Source: Marisa cornuarietis (lineage: Eukaryota; Mollusca; Gastropoda; Architaenioglossa; Ampullariidae). Taken from it: DNA of 64,000 nt. Below, piece after piece: positions 37,701 through 50,307 of the stretch; positions within the stretch are counted from its first letter, which is position 1; every line of letters begins with the position of its first letter. Position numbers and translations under genes: made by a program. The stretch covers positions 15,996,001-16,060,000 of the forward strand of contig SMMW01000003.1 in NCBI GenBank assembly GCA_004794655.1. Reading direction: 5' to 3'. The notes beneath the pieces are model-generated. The model was not told the DNA's origin. It saw only the letters and a list, made by a program, of their open reading frames with translations, and ran no database searches.

Positions 37701-40700
37701 ACAATAACTCGACAGTAAATCCCCTTTGGCTACCAAGCTTATATTGCTAATAAATACTTGTACCCGGGCTGAGGTTCGTGCTTGTCTCAGTTTGGACACA
37801 ATTTAAACCTAGATGGTTCCGTCGGAAGTACCTTACACAATATTTTTTTTTCATATCTTTCGCGCACATATTAATTACGAAATGTATCATTCACTAATAA
37901 ACAAAGGATCTACATGGCTAGCCTTATATATCACAATTCGTCTTCCTCTCTTTCTATAAACTTTGAGTTTGCTGAATTGGTCAACGTGTTACTCTTTCTG
38001 TAAAAAAAAAATGTCCCCAAAAGACATTTTGTATGGAATTTTCATCTCTGAAAATGTATGGGCTTTGCGGCCTTTTTTCAATTTTTTTTTTTTTTTGGTC
38101 GCCAGCCAGGGTTGGTTGGTTGGGTAGTGTTGTTTAACTTCGTGCCAGCAACTGAGAGGGGAGAAAACGAAAGCCTGTTGTCGGACGTAATAATCGACAC
38201 AAAGGTTCACAGACACGGGTTTTTTCAAGGGATAAAACCCAGTCAATAGTTTGTAAAAGCCTGTAGTAATATATATAAAACATTTATTATATTTATATAG
38301 AGCGAGAGATTACATTCTGTATTTTCATGACGCAGAGTAAATCAAGGGAAAGAACTCACGAACCGAGTTCGGAGCGTTAAGAAAAGAGTTATATTTCCTT
38401 CAACGTGAACGGTTTTCTTAGTCTAGTGCGTTGTACTATACAGCGTGGAGGTGACGATGAGTAGGGGGGTGGGGGGCGAAAAAGAGAATTAGGTAAAATA
38501 GAAAACGAATTTAAAAAGCACTTTTCTATCTTTGAGCGAATAAGTGAGAAGTTCTCACATTTGTCGACAAGTTTGATAGCGTGCACGCGTATGGTTGGAA
38601 GTGGGCACTTGAGTGTACTGGTTCTTCTCGCCCATGATCGGACACAGCATTTATTTATCTCTGATCTTCCTTGTCATTGTCAACCCCTTTTTGCTTCTTG
38701 TGCCATTTTTTCTCGTTTCCTTTCTCTGCATTCGGGTTGTTTTATTTTTTTCCCTTAATGTCTCTCCTGAACACAGAGCTGTTCGTGAGCTACCGCCCAG
38801 ACATTAACCATCGAAGAAGAGTTTTTCCCATATTTAATTCTCTTTTTATTCCTAGCTGTTCTGTTTTATGCTGATTTAGGTGTAATGTAATTTTTCGTGT
38901 TGTTTCGTCTTTGCTCATAAATCACGAGCACTTTTTAAAGAGAATTTATTTCATCTTTCAAAAGGCAAAAGCTGTATTAACCATTTACTCCCATCATATC
39001 CTTCGACACCTTCCGACATTTATTTCCCATAAATCTGTGTGATTTTTTTTCTCCCCTCGTTTGGGAAGATGCCACTTTCATGTCAAGTGACCTTCCTTGA
39101 AGCATCGTTTGTCAGCCAAGAAGCCTGGTTGTTTGCGTGCTCGAATATGAATCTCTGGCTGGAAAACTCCCACAGTCCACCAATCATCAGCTGTCCAGGA
39201 GAAACGAGTACATGATTTACTAGGGGGTAGGGTGGGGCGAGCAAGGCTTCGCTTTTCTATGCTTCGTGCTCTAGACAATGCTAACCATTTACCTTTCTGG
39301 CCATTGGGTTCTCAGAATCTTTAACTGTCATGATGGTCTTTATCCACTTTTTAAAGGTATCTTTATGAAAGGCAAAAAAGAGCGGATGGAATATTCCCAA
39401 CACAAAGGAGTCGGGAAAGAAGATAAACACGCTTGATTGAATTGAAAGCATTTGTGATGGTCATAAGAGAAAGGTTGCTGAGGTTCACTTTTTTCTGAAA
39501 GTGGTCTCCCCGTGAGTCGCATTGATATATCTGTCTTGCTGCAAAGCACCGGTCTGAATGTTAAAAAAGAAAACCCGTTTCACATCACGTGTTCAATCAT
39601 TAACCCATTAGAAAATGATAGCTGCGTCATGAAACGATTCTAAAATAGCACACTTCCGCACGCGCCAAATGAAGATAATGTAGCGAGGACTTCATTTTGT
39701 TTACCCTTTCCAGACAAATCGACAGGAGGAAAGCTTGCATGGGGCTATTCTGCTCACAGTTCGATCTTGTTCTCAGCAGCGGAAATGGCTTCAAGTGAGA
39801 CTTTTGCCACAGATAATGGTCCGATCCTCATGCGACACGCTGGAAATTTGGCCAAGACACGTTTTCTCTCAAAAAAGTAGCTTTAAACACGTTGAAAATG
39901 AAGCCTCAGTGAAACAGGGACTGTTCTCATGGGCATTCGAAAAACAGAAAAATATAACCTTGCTGGAAACTAGTTGCGTGCCTTCTGCTGCAGTGGAGTG
40001 ATCAGTGTTCAATACCAATCTGTTTAGGAAGGAAGCAGCGACTTCGATTTTTTTTTTACCGTGTGAGTCTGCACGGAAATCTAGTGACACGAATGATTCA
40101 GATCAGCTGTGCCCACAATATCTAGCTTCCATCAAGTTTCGACATAATTCGCAATGGTGCTCTTAGCAAATCTGTCCGACATGTTGACCGCTCTGACAGC
40201 AGCCTGATTTTTTTTTTTTTTAACGTGCGTGCGTGAGCTGCGTTGTAGAACCAGCAGTGGTGGATGTTGTAGTTGTAACCATAGAAACAGTATCAGCAGA
40301 CACAGCTGTAGCACCATATTATATGTTTGTTAAAATGCAGAGAAAGGAATTATTTGAAAAACAACACTCCCCGGATACTCACGTTCATGGATTATTCACA
40401 GTAAAGGACAAAGCTGACGAAAGAGGAGCAGACCTAACGGGTTAAATTACTTGTATTACTGTGCCATTAACATTTATTTTGCAGTAATGTATATTATACC
40501 GTATTTACATATAAATTGTGCTGTTGTGGTAGCGTCGGAACGCATTAATCCTAAGAATGCAGAACAGTAACACAAGGGACAAAAATGTAGGCTACGGACG
40601 CACACACCCCACGTTATATAAAACTGCAGGACGAGAGACTTAATAGGTCAAGGCTAGCCCAAGTGCAGAAAAAACTCAAACAAGCGAGTTAAATTATTGA

Positions 40701-41757
40701 AAAGATGCTAATTCCCTACAATCACAGTGCCCCCCTCCCCCCTGTTCACGAGACAAGCCTGCCAGCATCGCAAGTCTGGCTAGTGTTGCAGAGGGAGGTA
40801 AAACATCTCATACAATGTTGCCAGGATTGGGCAACACCTCATTAGCATATAGCCCAAGCCGTCAAATTTACTGCAGCATTTAGTGTTCAGTAATTAGAAT
40901 TTAGGTCAATCCACGTGTGTTTTCTTAAAAATAAAATGAATTAAGAGCGAGTACAACAGAGATTAACGAAAGTGTTATAATCTGTTAATGGCTGGCAACT
41001 CTGACCTTAATTTTATGTTAGGCTGTTGTTAATGTTTACATTGTTGCTGGAAGAAAGCAGCCAGAAAATAAAGAAAAAAAAACTCGCTTGAAAAGAGTTA
41101 ACGCGATAGAATAGCGGCGAGACAGCGGCACGCGAAGGGCGCTAACCTTTCCACAAGGGCGACAACAACAAAACAGTAAATCTTGTCAACAACTTGGAAT
41201 GTTTCACCCACGACACGACACTAACACACTTTGGGAGCAGGCACAGCCAAGATTAAAAAAAAACCCCAAATAAATAAAAAGGAAAATAAATGAAACCAGA
41301 AAAGGCAAGAACTGACGTGAGAACCATTTGAAAATTTGAAACTCGTACAAAAGATTACAAAAATCATCTCAGCCACAAATTCACTGGCTAGAAACACATC
41401 AGGTGTATGTTATTCACTTTCTTCCATTATAAACAAGTTGCTGGATTTCCTGTTGGACAAAAGTTTAAAAAAAATTACTTCGAAAGCAATCGTCTTCTAA
41501 TTTTGATCGAGGAAATGTCTTCAGTAAATATTTTGTAGAAGTAAGAAACAATCTGGTTCTGATTTCTGATTTAGCAATCTGAGTTCTTTTGAGGCAACTA
41601 CTAAAAAGCGATAGGGAAGCAGCGACGCCGGTGAGATACAGAAAATAAAAATTGTTTTCTTTCTGCAGCTCATGTTACATTGATCTCTTTTTTTTTCTCT
41701 CTAGGTTGATAGGTAATGCTGTAGGTTGACATTAACTGTTTAGTTTGACGGAGACCG
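34800..41757. other. Intergenic, upstream of the mucin-like gene
   Basis: No supported gene. There is a short (GTGC)n run near 36407-36428 and T-rich low-complexity patches near 36520 and 38080. The 118-codon plus-strand frame at 35963-36319 starts with a hydrophobic stretch but has no recognisable domain, and I do not call it. Confidence 0.5.
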
Positions 41758-41950
41758 ATACACATACACTCACTCACACATACATACACACACATATCTA
41801 TATATATACACTCATAGACATAAACTCATAATACACATATGCATAAATGCACATATACACACATACATATACACATATACATGCATATAAATACACTGAC
41901 AGATACACATCCATACACATACATACACTAACACATACATTCAGTTACGC
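41758..41950. repeat. Degenerate (CATA)/(CA) low-complexity tract
   Basis: About 190 bp of interleaved ACACATAC, CATATA and CACTCA motifs, an eroded microsatellite cluster. Confidence 0.85.
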
Positions 41951-44793
41951 ATTCACAAAGAGCAACAGATCAACAAATTTGCAATTTAGCACCCATTCTC
42001 CCATCATAACAACGCCATCTAAACATGCCTTGCCACTGTTGTAGAAACAGACTTTACTGTGCATCTCCTGAGAGGCAGGGAGCGGAAGACAGCAAACTAT
42101 CCCAGCACCAGGCCTGCATGTCAGTCTTTTGGAGAATAAGGGAGGGGGGAGGGAAAGTGGAGGATAGGGAAGCTGATGGGGAAATACAAAGCGCACAGTA
42201 CAGAGGTGAACCAGACATGGACAGACATTTAGTGTGCATGTGCGTGCGTGCGTGCAAGCTTGCGTGTGGGTGCATCAGACAGTCTCGGATGAACATGAGT
42301 GGGTAGAGTGTTGCCATGGTCATTCCCACGCACATGAACAGTTTGTACACTTACTCGAACACTCGCGTGCCCGCGTGCACATGCACACAAAACATGCATT
42401 GTCCTGCTTTCTATGGGAAGTTTTTTTACGTGTCTCAGTTTTTTTTCTCTCTCTCTCACACACAAACATTCTTTCACACATTTAACTAACACACCATACA
42501 TTTTCCAAAATGAAGGCTATTAACATTTGCTTGTTGTCAAGAGTTTCATTACCACCATAGAATAAATTAAAAAAAATACTACAAAGGAGAACCCCAAATT
42601 TGTGAACCTACATATAGTGGCACCTTATCCCGAGAAAGATGAGGAACTAAGAGCTGCTGAAGCAGCACAACGTGCAGCCTACTTGAAGCTCTTTAGTTAG
42701 TCCAGATTTAGCTCGACCGACGAGAAAAGCAGAACGCAAATAAACTGAGAAGGAAGATTTCCACCTGGTACAGCACCGTCGGTCTGTCGGTAAACCACGG
42801 AACTCGAGTGAGCGGACAGATGTGATATGGAGGGACAGGGGAAAACAGTCACAAACAGAAAACTGTCGGACAGGCCAGGTGAAAATAAGTGAGCAAGCAG
42901 GTAAGCGAGAGAGACAGAGAAGAGGGGAAAAGGTAAATCTAGACACAATAGACTGGGGAACATGCGAATCAGTGTCACATAAAGGGAAGAGAGAGAGAGA
43001 ATACTACACACACTAAAGAAAATATTTAACAGTATATATATATATATGTTTGTATCCTCTCCAAGGTGCTGTGTGTGGGGCCATAGTTTGTGTGAGATGA
43101 TACAAGTAATTGTTGACAAATAAGGGCAATCTACAACACACTAGGAACAACGAATGTGAACTGACAATGACTGAATCAAGCACGAACTTTTAACCTCTAA
43201 TGACTATATTTTTTTCTGTTATTTATAGAAGGTAGAGGAGAGGGGAGGTCAGCGATGATTTAACGTGGTGCGTTACCTCCCTGCTATGTATCAGCTAAGC
43301 TTAGCTGGAGCCTGACAGCATCCGGGTTGTTTTTAGCTCCAGACTGGGATGAATACACGGATGGGTGAATGTATTACCTCATGATGCTACCCTGCCCCTC
43401 CGTCAGCCTGTCATCCTCCCTCAGCCGTTAACGGCTGCTTACGCAATCATCTTAGATGGTGGCTTCCTCTGGGGTCTGGAAAAGCTGATGCAGGATGATG
43501 CGGGATGGTGTTGGAGGTTTGAGGATGGGTGGGTAAGGTTCAACAAATCTGGCTGGTCTTCAAAAGAAAACCAGTTTTTGGAGGCAGATTCTTGTTGGGT
43601 TCTTGACACTCATTTAGGCTAGTTGAGCAGACTAGAGGAGTGATAGGTCTGGGGCTCTACGACTCTGTCCTAGGCTTCGTCTTTACCTCGGGTCGTCCTG
43701 ACAGTCTACAGGTCTGGCTTTTATTGTGGTCGACCATACATGATTTTGATCATGTGGATGATTTTTCTTTCTCGGATTTTTTTTTAGATTATTGTTCGGG
43801 CCACCGTTTTGAAGGCTTTCTTAAGGTCTTTCCCTGTTCAGATGCTCAATGGTCGGAATGGCATTAATCAGGAGTTCTCCCTCGTGTGAAACGAGTAGAA
43901 GGTCTCAGCTGTGAGAACGTGTAAATTTTGCAGAACCGTTGAGATTCGAGACCAGCCTCGCTCTTTCTAGATGGCCAACATGATCCCAGCCACCACCTTG
44001 TTAGACAGAACTTAGATGGGTTTTGCGTGTCTTATGCTGGTGTCAGAACTGTATCTGTTCATTTTTGCAGGCGTCAGAACGTCAAAGACCCCCCCCCCCA
44101 GTGTAGCCTGTAAGGGAGTGGTAAGGGTGAAGGAGGAGGTAAATTTTGTTTTTCCAGCCGAGAGTCCTCATGACCGAGAACCATTCCTCTAGGGAAGAGA
44201 ACTCTTGTCGTCTGACACACACACACAGCGACCGAACCGGTCCGGCGAAACTGGGAAGTTTTCAAAATATGAGAACGCGATCAGATGAGGAGACAAACAC
44301 ACTGGTAGTTTGCTTGGCTTAATGGATGGGTTTCTACCTAGCGATGACTCTGCAGTATTGGCGAAATAAAGAGGAAAGGAACACCTACAGAAAAGCCCAC
44401 AACCGCTTGTTTTTTAGGTAGGTGTTCTACAGGGTTAGTCAAAATTACATTAAGACTAATAAAGACTGTAGTTCAAATGTTCCCCGCCAAATGTGTGTCC
44501 GGGCTTTAAATGGTACTGTGGCGCACTGGTCCTTGTGTGTTGGACACGATGGCAAACAGACTGAGACCGTCCGGTAAATCCTCTTGCACAAATGATGTAT
44601 CTTTTATGAATACATAATTTACTTTAATTTAAGTGTTAACACATTTTCACTAAAACTCTATTTAGAAAAAAAAAGTGAAATCGAAATCCACGCCCTTAAG
44701 ATCTTTAAAGCGCTGATACAGACTCACCCTGTCATGGCGGGCTCTCTTATATGGGTTAACTCTGCTATGTAGGATCTCTGCCTTAAAAGATTT

Positions 44794-44795
<2 letters not shown>
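41951..44795. other. Intergenic
   Basis: Mixed-composition DNA without a supported gene. 43790-44040 on the minus strand has a weak reverse-transcriptase-like motif (see rejected items). A tRNA-like patch lies at 44515-44590. Confidence 0.45.
44515..44590 (+). repeat. Possible decayed tRNA-derived SINE head
   Basis: GTGGCGCACTGGTCC, TGTGTGTTGGACACGATGG and a later GAGACCGTCCGGTAAATCC resemble the box A to box B layout of tRNA-like SINE heads. No conserved tail was found, so this is tentative. Confidence 0.3.
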
Positions 44796-44835
<40 letters not shown>

Positions 44836-44886
44836 GCACGCACGCACGCAATCACGCACGCTCGCACACACACACACACACACACA
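44796..44886. repeat. Compound (CA)n(CGCA)n(CA)n microsatellite
   Basis: CA units flank an internal CGCA/CACG block with one ATCACGCACGCT interruption. Confidence 0.95.
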
Positions 44887-45266
44887 AAATACTTTGCTTG
44901 TTTTTTCTGGCACGTCTGGTTGTATGAAGAGGTGCACAAGACAGAAGGAAACTGGCGGACACAGCAGCGCATCGCAGTTTATCACCACTTGTACCTATTT
45001 TAGTCGAATTCCTTCTGGAAGAAGCATTCTGGAGAGTATATTTAGTTTTTCGGCATTGCATCACGCTTCACCTTGGTGCCTCCTCGTACAGCTACTTTTA
45101 GTGTCAGCATCTTACTTTTTGAGTGTACCGTGAGTCCGACATTCGAACATTGCTGAAGAAGTTTGTACATAGCTTGAGAGCGGTGTCTGTGAAAACTATA
45201 ATCCAGTACACATCCACATGGTTGATGTGTATTGGGTTACAGTTTGGTATGCGTTAACCTTGTTTG

Positions 45267-45269
<3 letters not shown>

Positions 45270-45359
<90 letters not shown>
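45270..45359. repeat. Long pure (GT)n microsatellite
   Basis: About 44 uninterrupted GT units, the longest pure dinucleotide run in the window. Confidence 0.97.
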
Positions 45360-45360
<1 letters not shown>

Positions 45361-47059
45361 TTTTCGTCCTGCCAACATTCGTGCAATAAATCTGCATCTC
45401 GTGGCATACTTTAAGTGTCTTGACTTGGCCTTATAGCTTTGCTTCCTCCTGCATTTTATTTATTTATTTTGTTTTTTTTCTTTTCAAATTCCGTCTCTGT
45501 TTTACAGTGACGATTGACAATCTCCTAGAAGATAATTTCTCTAGATCTTGTGGACCATGTAAAATACTCGTCTCTTGATCGTTTGCACAATGACAATCCG
45601 TTCACACATTGATCGTCTGTGCTGGACGATTGTCTTCCCTGTGTAGTGGCGCTAACAGGATGCTAATCTCTGGGAGTCACCTAACTGTTAATATTTTATA
45701 GTTTAGGTGATCGAGCTCGCCGGAGTTTCTCAATCTAACCAAATAGGATCTTCTCTAGTCCATCTCCTAACGCCGTCAACAGCCTATCGGACAGACCCGG
45801 AGACCCGGATGCACAACTTACGTCACACGACCTTTTGACCTTCTCTTCTGCCTCGCTGTGAAAAGACGTTCCCAATTCTCTCTGATTTTTTTAATTTGCT
45901 TATTTCATCAGTTATTTCTTCGGTGATTCCGTAAGTTATTTCTTTGCTGACGTCAATTTGATGAAGTTTATTTCTTTGAATTTTTTTCCTTTATTATTTG
46001 TTTCATTCGGTTCTAACTCTCATGTTTTATTTCATTTATTCATTCTTTCCATTTTCTGCTTTAAAAAAGAAAACGACTAGAAGGCACATGGCAGAAATCC
46101 TAATGACCCACTAGCCCAGACGTCTTCAAGGGGAGGTAAACAGAGACAGGGGGAGGTGCTAACGCTGTGCCGAGTATGTCACTCAGCATGCTCTCGGCGA
46201 AAGTAGAGTGCAAACCCACGTCACCGGCCCACGGCGCACCTTTGAAGTATGTCGACCAGCCAGGTATGCCATCTCGCAGGACATAGGCAGCTGCCTATTC
46301 CAGGGACCTTTGCAGCAGGTCAGTGTGGCGCCGCAAACAACCAATAAATGCGAGACGTTTACCCCGGAGGGGGGAAGAGGATGAGTAAGGGGAGCACGAC
46401 ATCGCGCTGGGAAATGCTGACCACAAGCTTTGAACTTCGCAGAACCTGTACTGCCTGTGAAGAAGTTTAAAAAAAAAAAGACGCACTGAATCCTTTTGTA
46501 GCAGCTTCCAGCTAACACCAGCATCGCCAGCCGTCCTATCCCTGCAAACTCGGAGTTAAAGGTGTTTGGGACTTGTAAACCTCTTGACCTTAAAGCACAG
46601 CCTGTGATCTTTGACCGCCAACGCAACCTTTAAAAGGCAACTTCTTTTGAAGAGTTAACTTACACGTTTACCTGACTATTTTATAAAGTAATGCTCGTCT
46701 GGTGTTGCAAATTATTAGTGTTGTTTACTGGTGGGGAGAATCGAACTAATGAAATAAAGCTTTTGTCTTATTAGACCTCTTGGTGAGAAAGAGAGAGAGA
46801 GGAATGAACACCTTCTCTCGTAGGCTGCACTGACAGGTTTACAATTTCTGTTTCATCTCTTCTAGCCCTTGCCTTTCTCGCGGTATTAAGCTCAGTCATG
46901 TTCCAGGCCTGATGTTCTTAATTTTTTCTGTTGCCTGCACCCTCACGGGATGAAGCAGCCTACCATCAAAATGAGCCGGCAAATGACTTTCCAGAACAAT
47001 AGAACTGCATTATTGTATAGTTAGCACTCCTAGCTCATCATCTCTTCCTTTCTCTACAG
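45360..47059. other. Intergenic
   Basis: No supported gene. A 147-codon minus-strand frame at 46183-46626 shows no domain or splice context. The sequence becomes more GC-rich towards the candidate exon at 47060. Confidence 0.45.
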
Positions 47060-47223
47060 GACCGGAAGCCATACGGTCTCCTAGCACCAGAAGATGCCGC
47101 CTGCTGGCGTCGTGCGAGCGACTACCCGCATCAATCATCCCAAACAGACGCCACCTTTCACCTCGCCATTTTCCTCTCCAGGCCCTCGCACTGCAGGAGA
47201 GGCGATGAACTGCAGCCTCTCAG
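47060..47223 (+). CDS. Orphan candidate internal exon, unidentified
   Basis: A strong acceptor (CTCTTCCTTTCTCTACAG) and a strong donor (CTCAG|GTGAGC, with a second AG|GTGAGC 10 nt later) bound 164 GC-rich nucleotides. One frame is open throughout, beginning DRKPYGLLAPEDAACWRR and ending GDELQPL. A second frame is open for most of the length. No family is recognised and I find no partner exon within the window. It could be a coding exon of an unseen plus-strand gene, a non-coding RNA exon, or chance. Confidence 0.25.
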
Positions 47224-50200
47224 GTGAGCTCAGGTGAGCTATATCTCCTTGGCGAGCCTCTTCCGCAGACATTATTTAAAGACGCCAATAGCTTCTTCTA
47301 GGGTATCTCCAACCCCTCTTCTCGCCTACCTCCACTAGAGAGCACACCATGCTGCACGGCTTCGCCATTTCTGCCTCACCCCCATGTCTACCCGCCGTAG
47401 AAAAAAAACATTAAAAAATCATCCCATTACAATTTTTTTCCTCTATTTGCACTCTGTGTGCTCGACTTTCTAAGATGTTACCTAGAGATTGGCTTTTTCT
47501 GGGTTCAAGATAAGCCTACATGATGGTGCCAACGAACTTAAAAAAAAAATCCTAACAGCTCTGGGGTGTGCTTTTTAAGTCTTCGTATTCTTAAATAAGG
47601 TCTTGTGAGAAAGAGAGGAATGGTTTCGTAATGACGTTAAAGCAGCGAGAATCGCCGAAACTTTGAAATGGGTGCTGGTGGGTTGTCTTCGGCAACATCA
47701 AGAGTGTAGCACTGTAGCTAACACTATCACTGCCAGCTGTCACCTTGATGCTATCGCCACATCGCACTGGTGTGTTTAACATCTCAGTCTTGTCATTTGT
47801 ACACACATCGTCTGGCTATCACCCTATTACAGTCAAGCTTTAACTATCTAAAACAATGATCTTTGTGCTTCACCAAGACACTACATACTACGGGATATTC
47901 GTAACATCAATGTAATAATAGGTTAACTATCATTAACCTGTACTTTAGGACGATGACCAGAAACATTATACACGTTCTTGAACAGCTTTCACGGAGCTTT
48001 AACTGATTACTAACTGGCACTGTTATGAACTTTCGTATCAAATCATTGTGAATATTTTCAGTGTTCCTAAGTTCCCCTTGAACAACTCTATGGGGCTTTG
48101 GGTACAACACAGTGATTTATGCCCCAGCAGTTTCTAGTTAACCAGCAGTGATCTGCCTTTAAAGCATGGTGTCCTTGAAGGTCCTTTCGCTGAGAACTAG
48201 CTTTGTAGTTCATTGCAATACATTAATGTCTGGAAAATGGCTAAAAAGGGCTAATTGAGCGAGAGAAACAGCAAGAAGGAGCCCGATTTCCAGATGGCAA
48301 GAGCACTTTCCGCCAAAACGTTCCTGCTTCCTGACTGGAACTTAACGGGATTGACTCCACTCGTAGAACACGTGGCTGTCAGGGAAATGAAAATGACATT
48401 CGAACATCTTAAAAAAGGACCCCCTCCAAATAAAAAAGTGTACAAGGGTACATGTATGTGTTTAGGTGTGTTTTTATTTTAGCTCTGTGCTGAGGTAAGC
48501 ACCGTGAAGCATGCAGGGTGGCTAATCTAACCCTCCCGAGCAGGTGCCATTCATATCCCCCAACTCGTTAGCCCCTCGCCCGTCACGGTGGGAAGTAGAA
48601 AAGGGGTATGGGGCAATGATGCTGGGATTCAGACTGATGCATGTGGCGAAGAGTGAAATACTGTAGCACGCAGCCTTGTCTTTCACGACATCTGTCTAAT
48701 GTCTACAGCTTGAAGAACTCTGATATAGAGAGAAGAGTGAGAAAAAGACTATGTGTGTATGTGACTGCGAGGATGTATGTGTGCGTATATTAGTGAGTGA
48801 GTGAGTGAAAAAGGGACTATGTGACTATGTGGTTATATGGCTAAGTGAGAGACAACGAAAGACAATCTCAGATGGAGCTAATCTTCTTCAATGTGTTCAT
48901 TTCTCGAACTCGACTCCCAACAGGTCACTGACTACAAAAGGGAAGGGGGACTATTAGGTAGTCGATGGCGGGGTAGTAGTAGTAGGTTTTGCTTGCCAGG
49001 AAGACTACTAGTACCCAGCACTCTCTTTCAGAATGTCTACACCCTTGACCCTCCTGCTGGTTCACAGATATCAGCTAATAATAGCATCTTACGTCAATTC
49101 GGGAAGACAGATGATAATGTACCCTCTCACCACTCTTCCTTCACTCCCATAGACAGAGAGAGAGGAGGAGGAGGACAGAGAGAGAGAGAGAGAAGGACAC
49201 ACGCACACACGTGCGCGTACAAAGCTCCATGCACTCACAGCGAGAATGATAGACACATGAAGAGAGACGCTGAGAGAGGAAGAAAGAGAAAAGAGGTCGG
49301 GGTGATGGGTACATGCAGAGAACATCGTGTAACTTAAAAAATAAATTTCAACGTTTAATTCTGATTGCACTTTACGGCCTTGATGCTAACCGTCATCAAC
49401 TGCCGAGGCAGGTTTTAGGCAAATTTATTTCCTCCGTCACTCACAGGGGTAATGCGGGTTTCACGTGCCCTTTGAGGCCGGCAGCGAACGGTAACAACCG
49501 AGCGCAGTTGTCGCTCTCGAAGCTCGTCTACGTTCTCATCGCCCATCAGTTAGCAGCGCCATTTCGCCTCCTTTGCAGAGTTTGGGGTTTTCTTTATCTA
49601 AGAGCACCTTAGACAAGATTGATTAGCCACAAGGAACACAGCTTAAGCAAACCTCTTACTAGCAAACTAGGAGGCGGAAACAAGTGACTTTGTAAATAAG
49701 ACTGATTTATTGTTTCGCAAAAAAGCCTTCTTTGTTTCATTGACGTTTTCGTTGATCTGAAAATCGATTCCTTTCTGTTTTCAAATTTGTTTTGCAAATA
49801 ATTTTAGTTGGCGTGAAATCTTATGCCTGTTCTGATGACATCTTTTAAATGTATTGTTTGGAATGTTTTCATTATTTCAATTGTGTGATTTTTTTTGTGC
49901 ATGAACATCAAATTTTCCAACTACAGTATAACCTGTTTTCCTGTGTTTAGTGGGCTGTCATACAAATGAGCATGAGTCATGTAAAAATCTTTCTCTAAAC
50001 AATGGCACTTAATAGGCGAGGTGAACTTCACGGGCAATCGTCTTAACAATGACACGGATACACATCCTGTGACCGATATGTAAGGTGAATTAGATTTTTA
50101 GAGAGAGAGAGAACACGGGGTACCGTATGAAAGATGTCTGCTGTCATTGCAGCCAGATGTGTTGTACGAATGTTTATTAACAGAGTCCATACAAGCGTTC

Positions 50201-50268
50201 ACTAGCATTTAATCAGCATGCTGTTCGTTAATGAGACAAACCAATAAATAATTATCAGAACGCCATAC

Positions 50269-50269
<1 letters not shown>
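47224..50269. other. Intergenic
   Basis: No supported gene. It includes GA-rich low complexity at 49155-49195. The 148-codon frame at 48891-49337 runs through that simple repeat and is not credible. Confidence 0.45.

Positions 50270-50305
<36 letters not shown>
50270..50305. repeat. (CA)n microsatellite
   Basis: About 18 CA units on the plus strand. Confidence 0.95.

Positions 50306-50307
<2 letters not shown>

Noticed and set aside
43790..44040. Minus-strand fragment resembling a reverse-transcriptase motif
   Set aside because: A DLKKAFKTVAR-like stretch recalls the DL.KAFDTV motif of LINE reverse transcriptases, but flanking motifs are broken by stops and shifts and cannot be matched in order. 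Left uncalled.
44662..45436. Cys/Val- and His/Thr-repeat frames across the CA and GT tracts
   Set aside because: These arise only from dinucleotide microsatellites read in frame; there is no independent coding evidence.
46183..46626. 147-codon minus-strand frame
   Set aside because: No recognisable domain, no splice signals and an atypical composition; probably chance in GC-richer DNA.
48891..49337. 148-codon plus-strand frame
   Set aside because: The second half is a GA-rich simple repeat read as Arg/Glu; no family resemblance.
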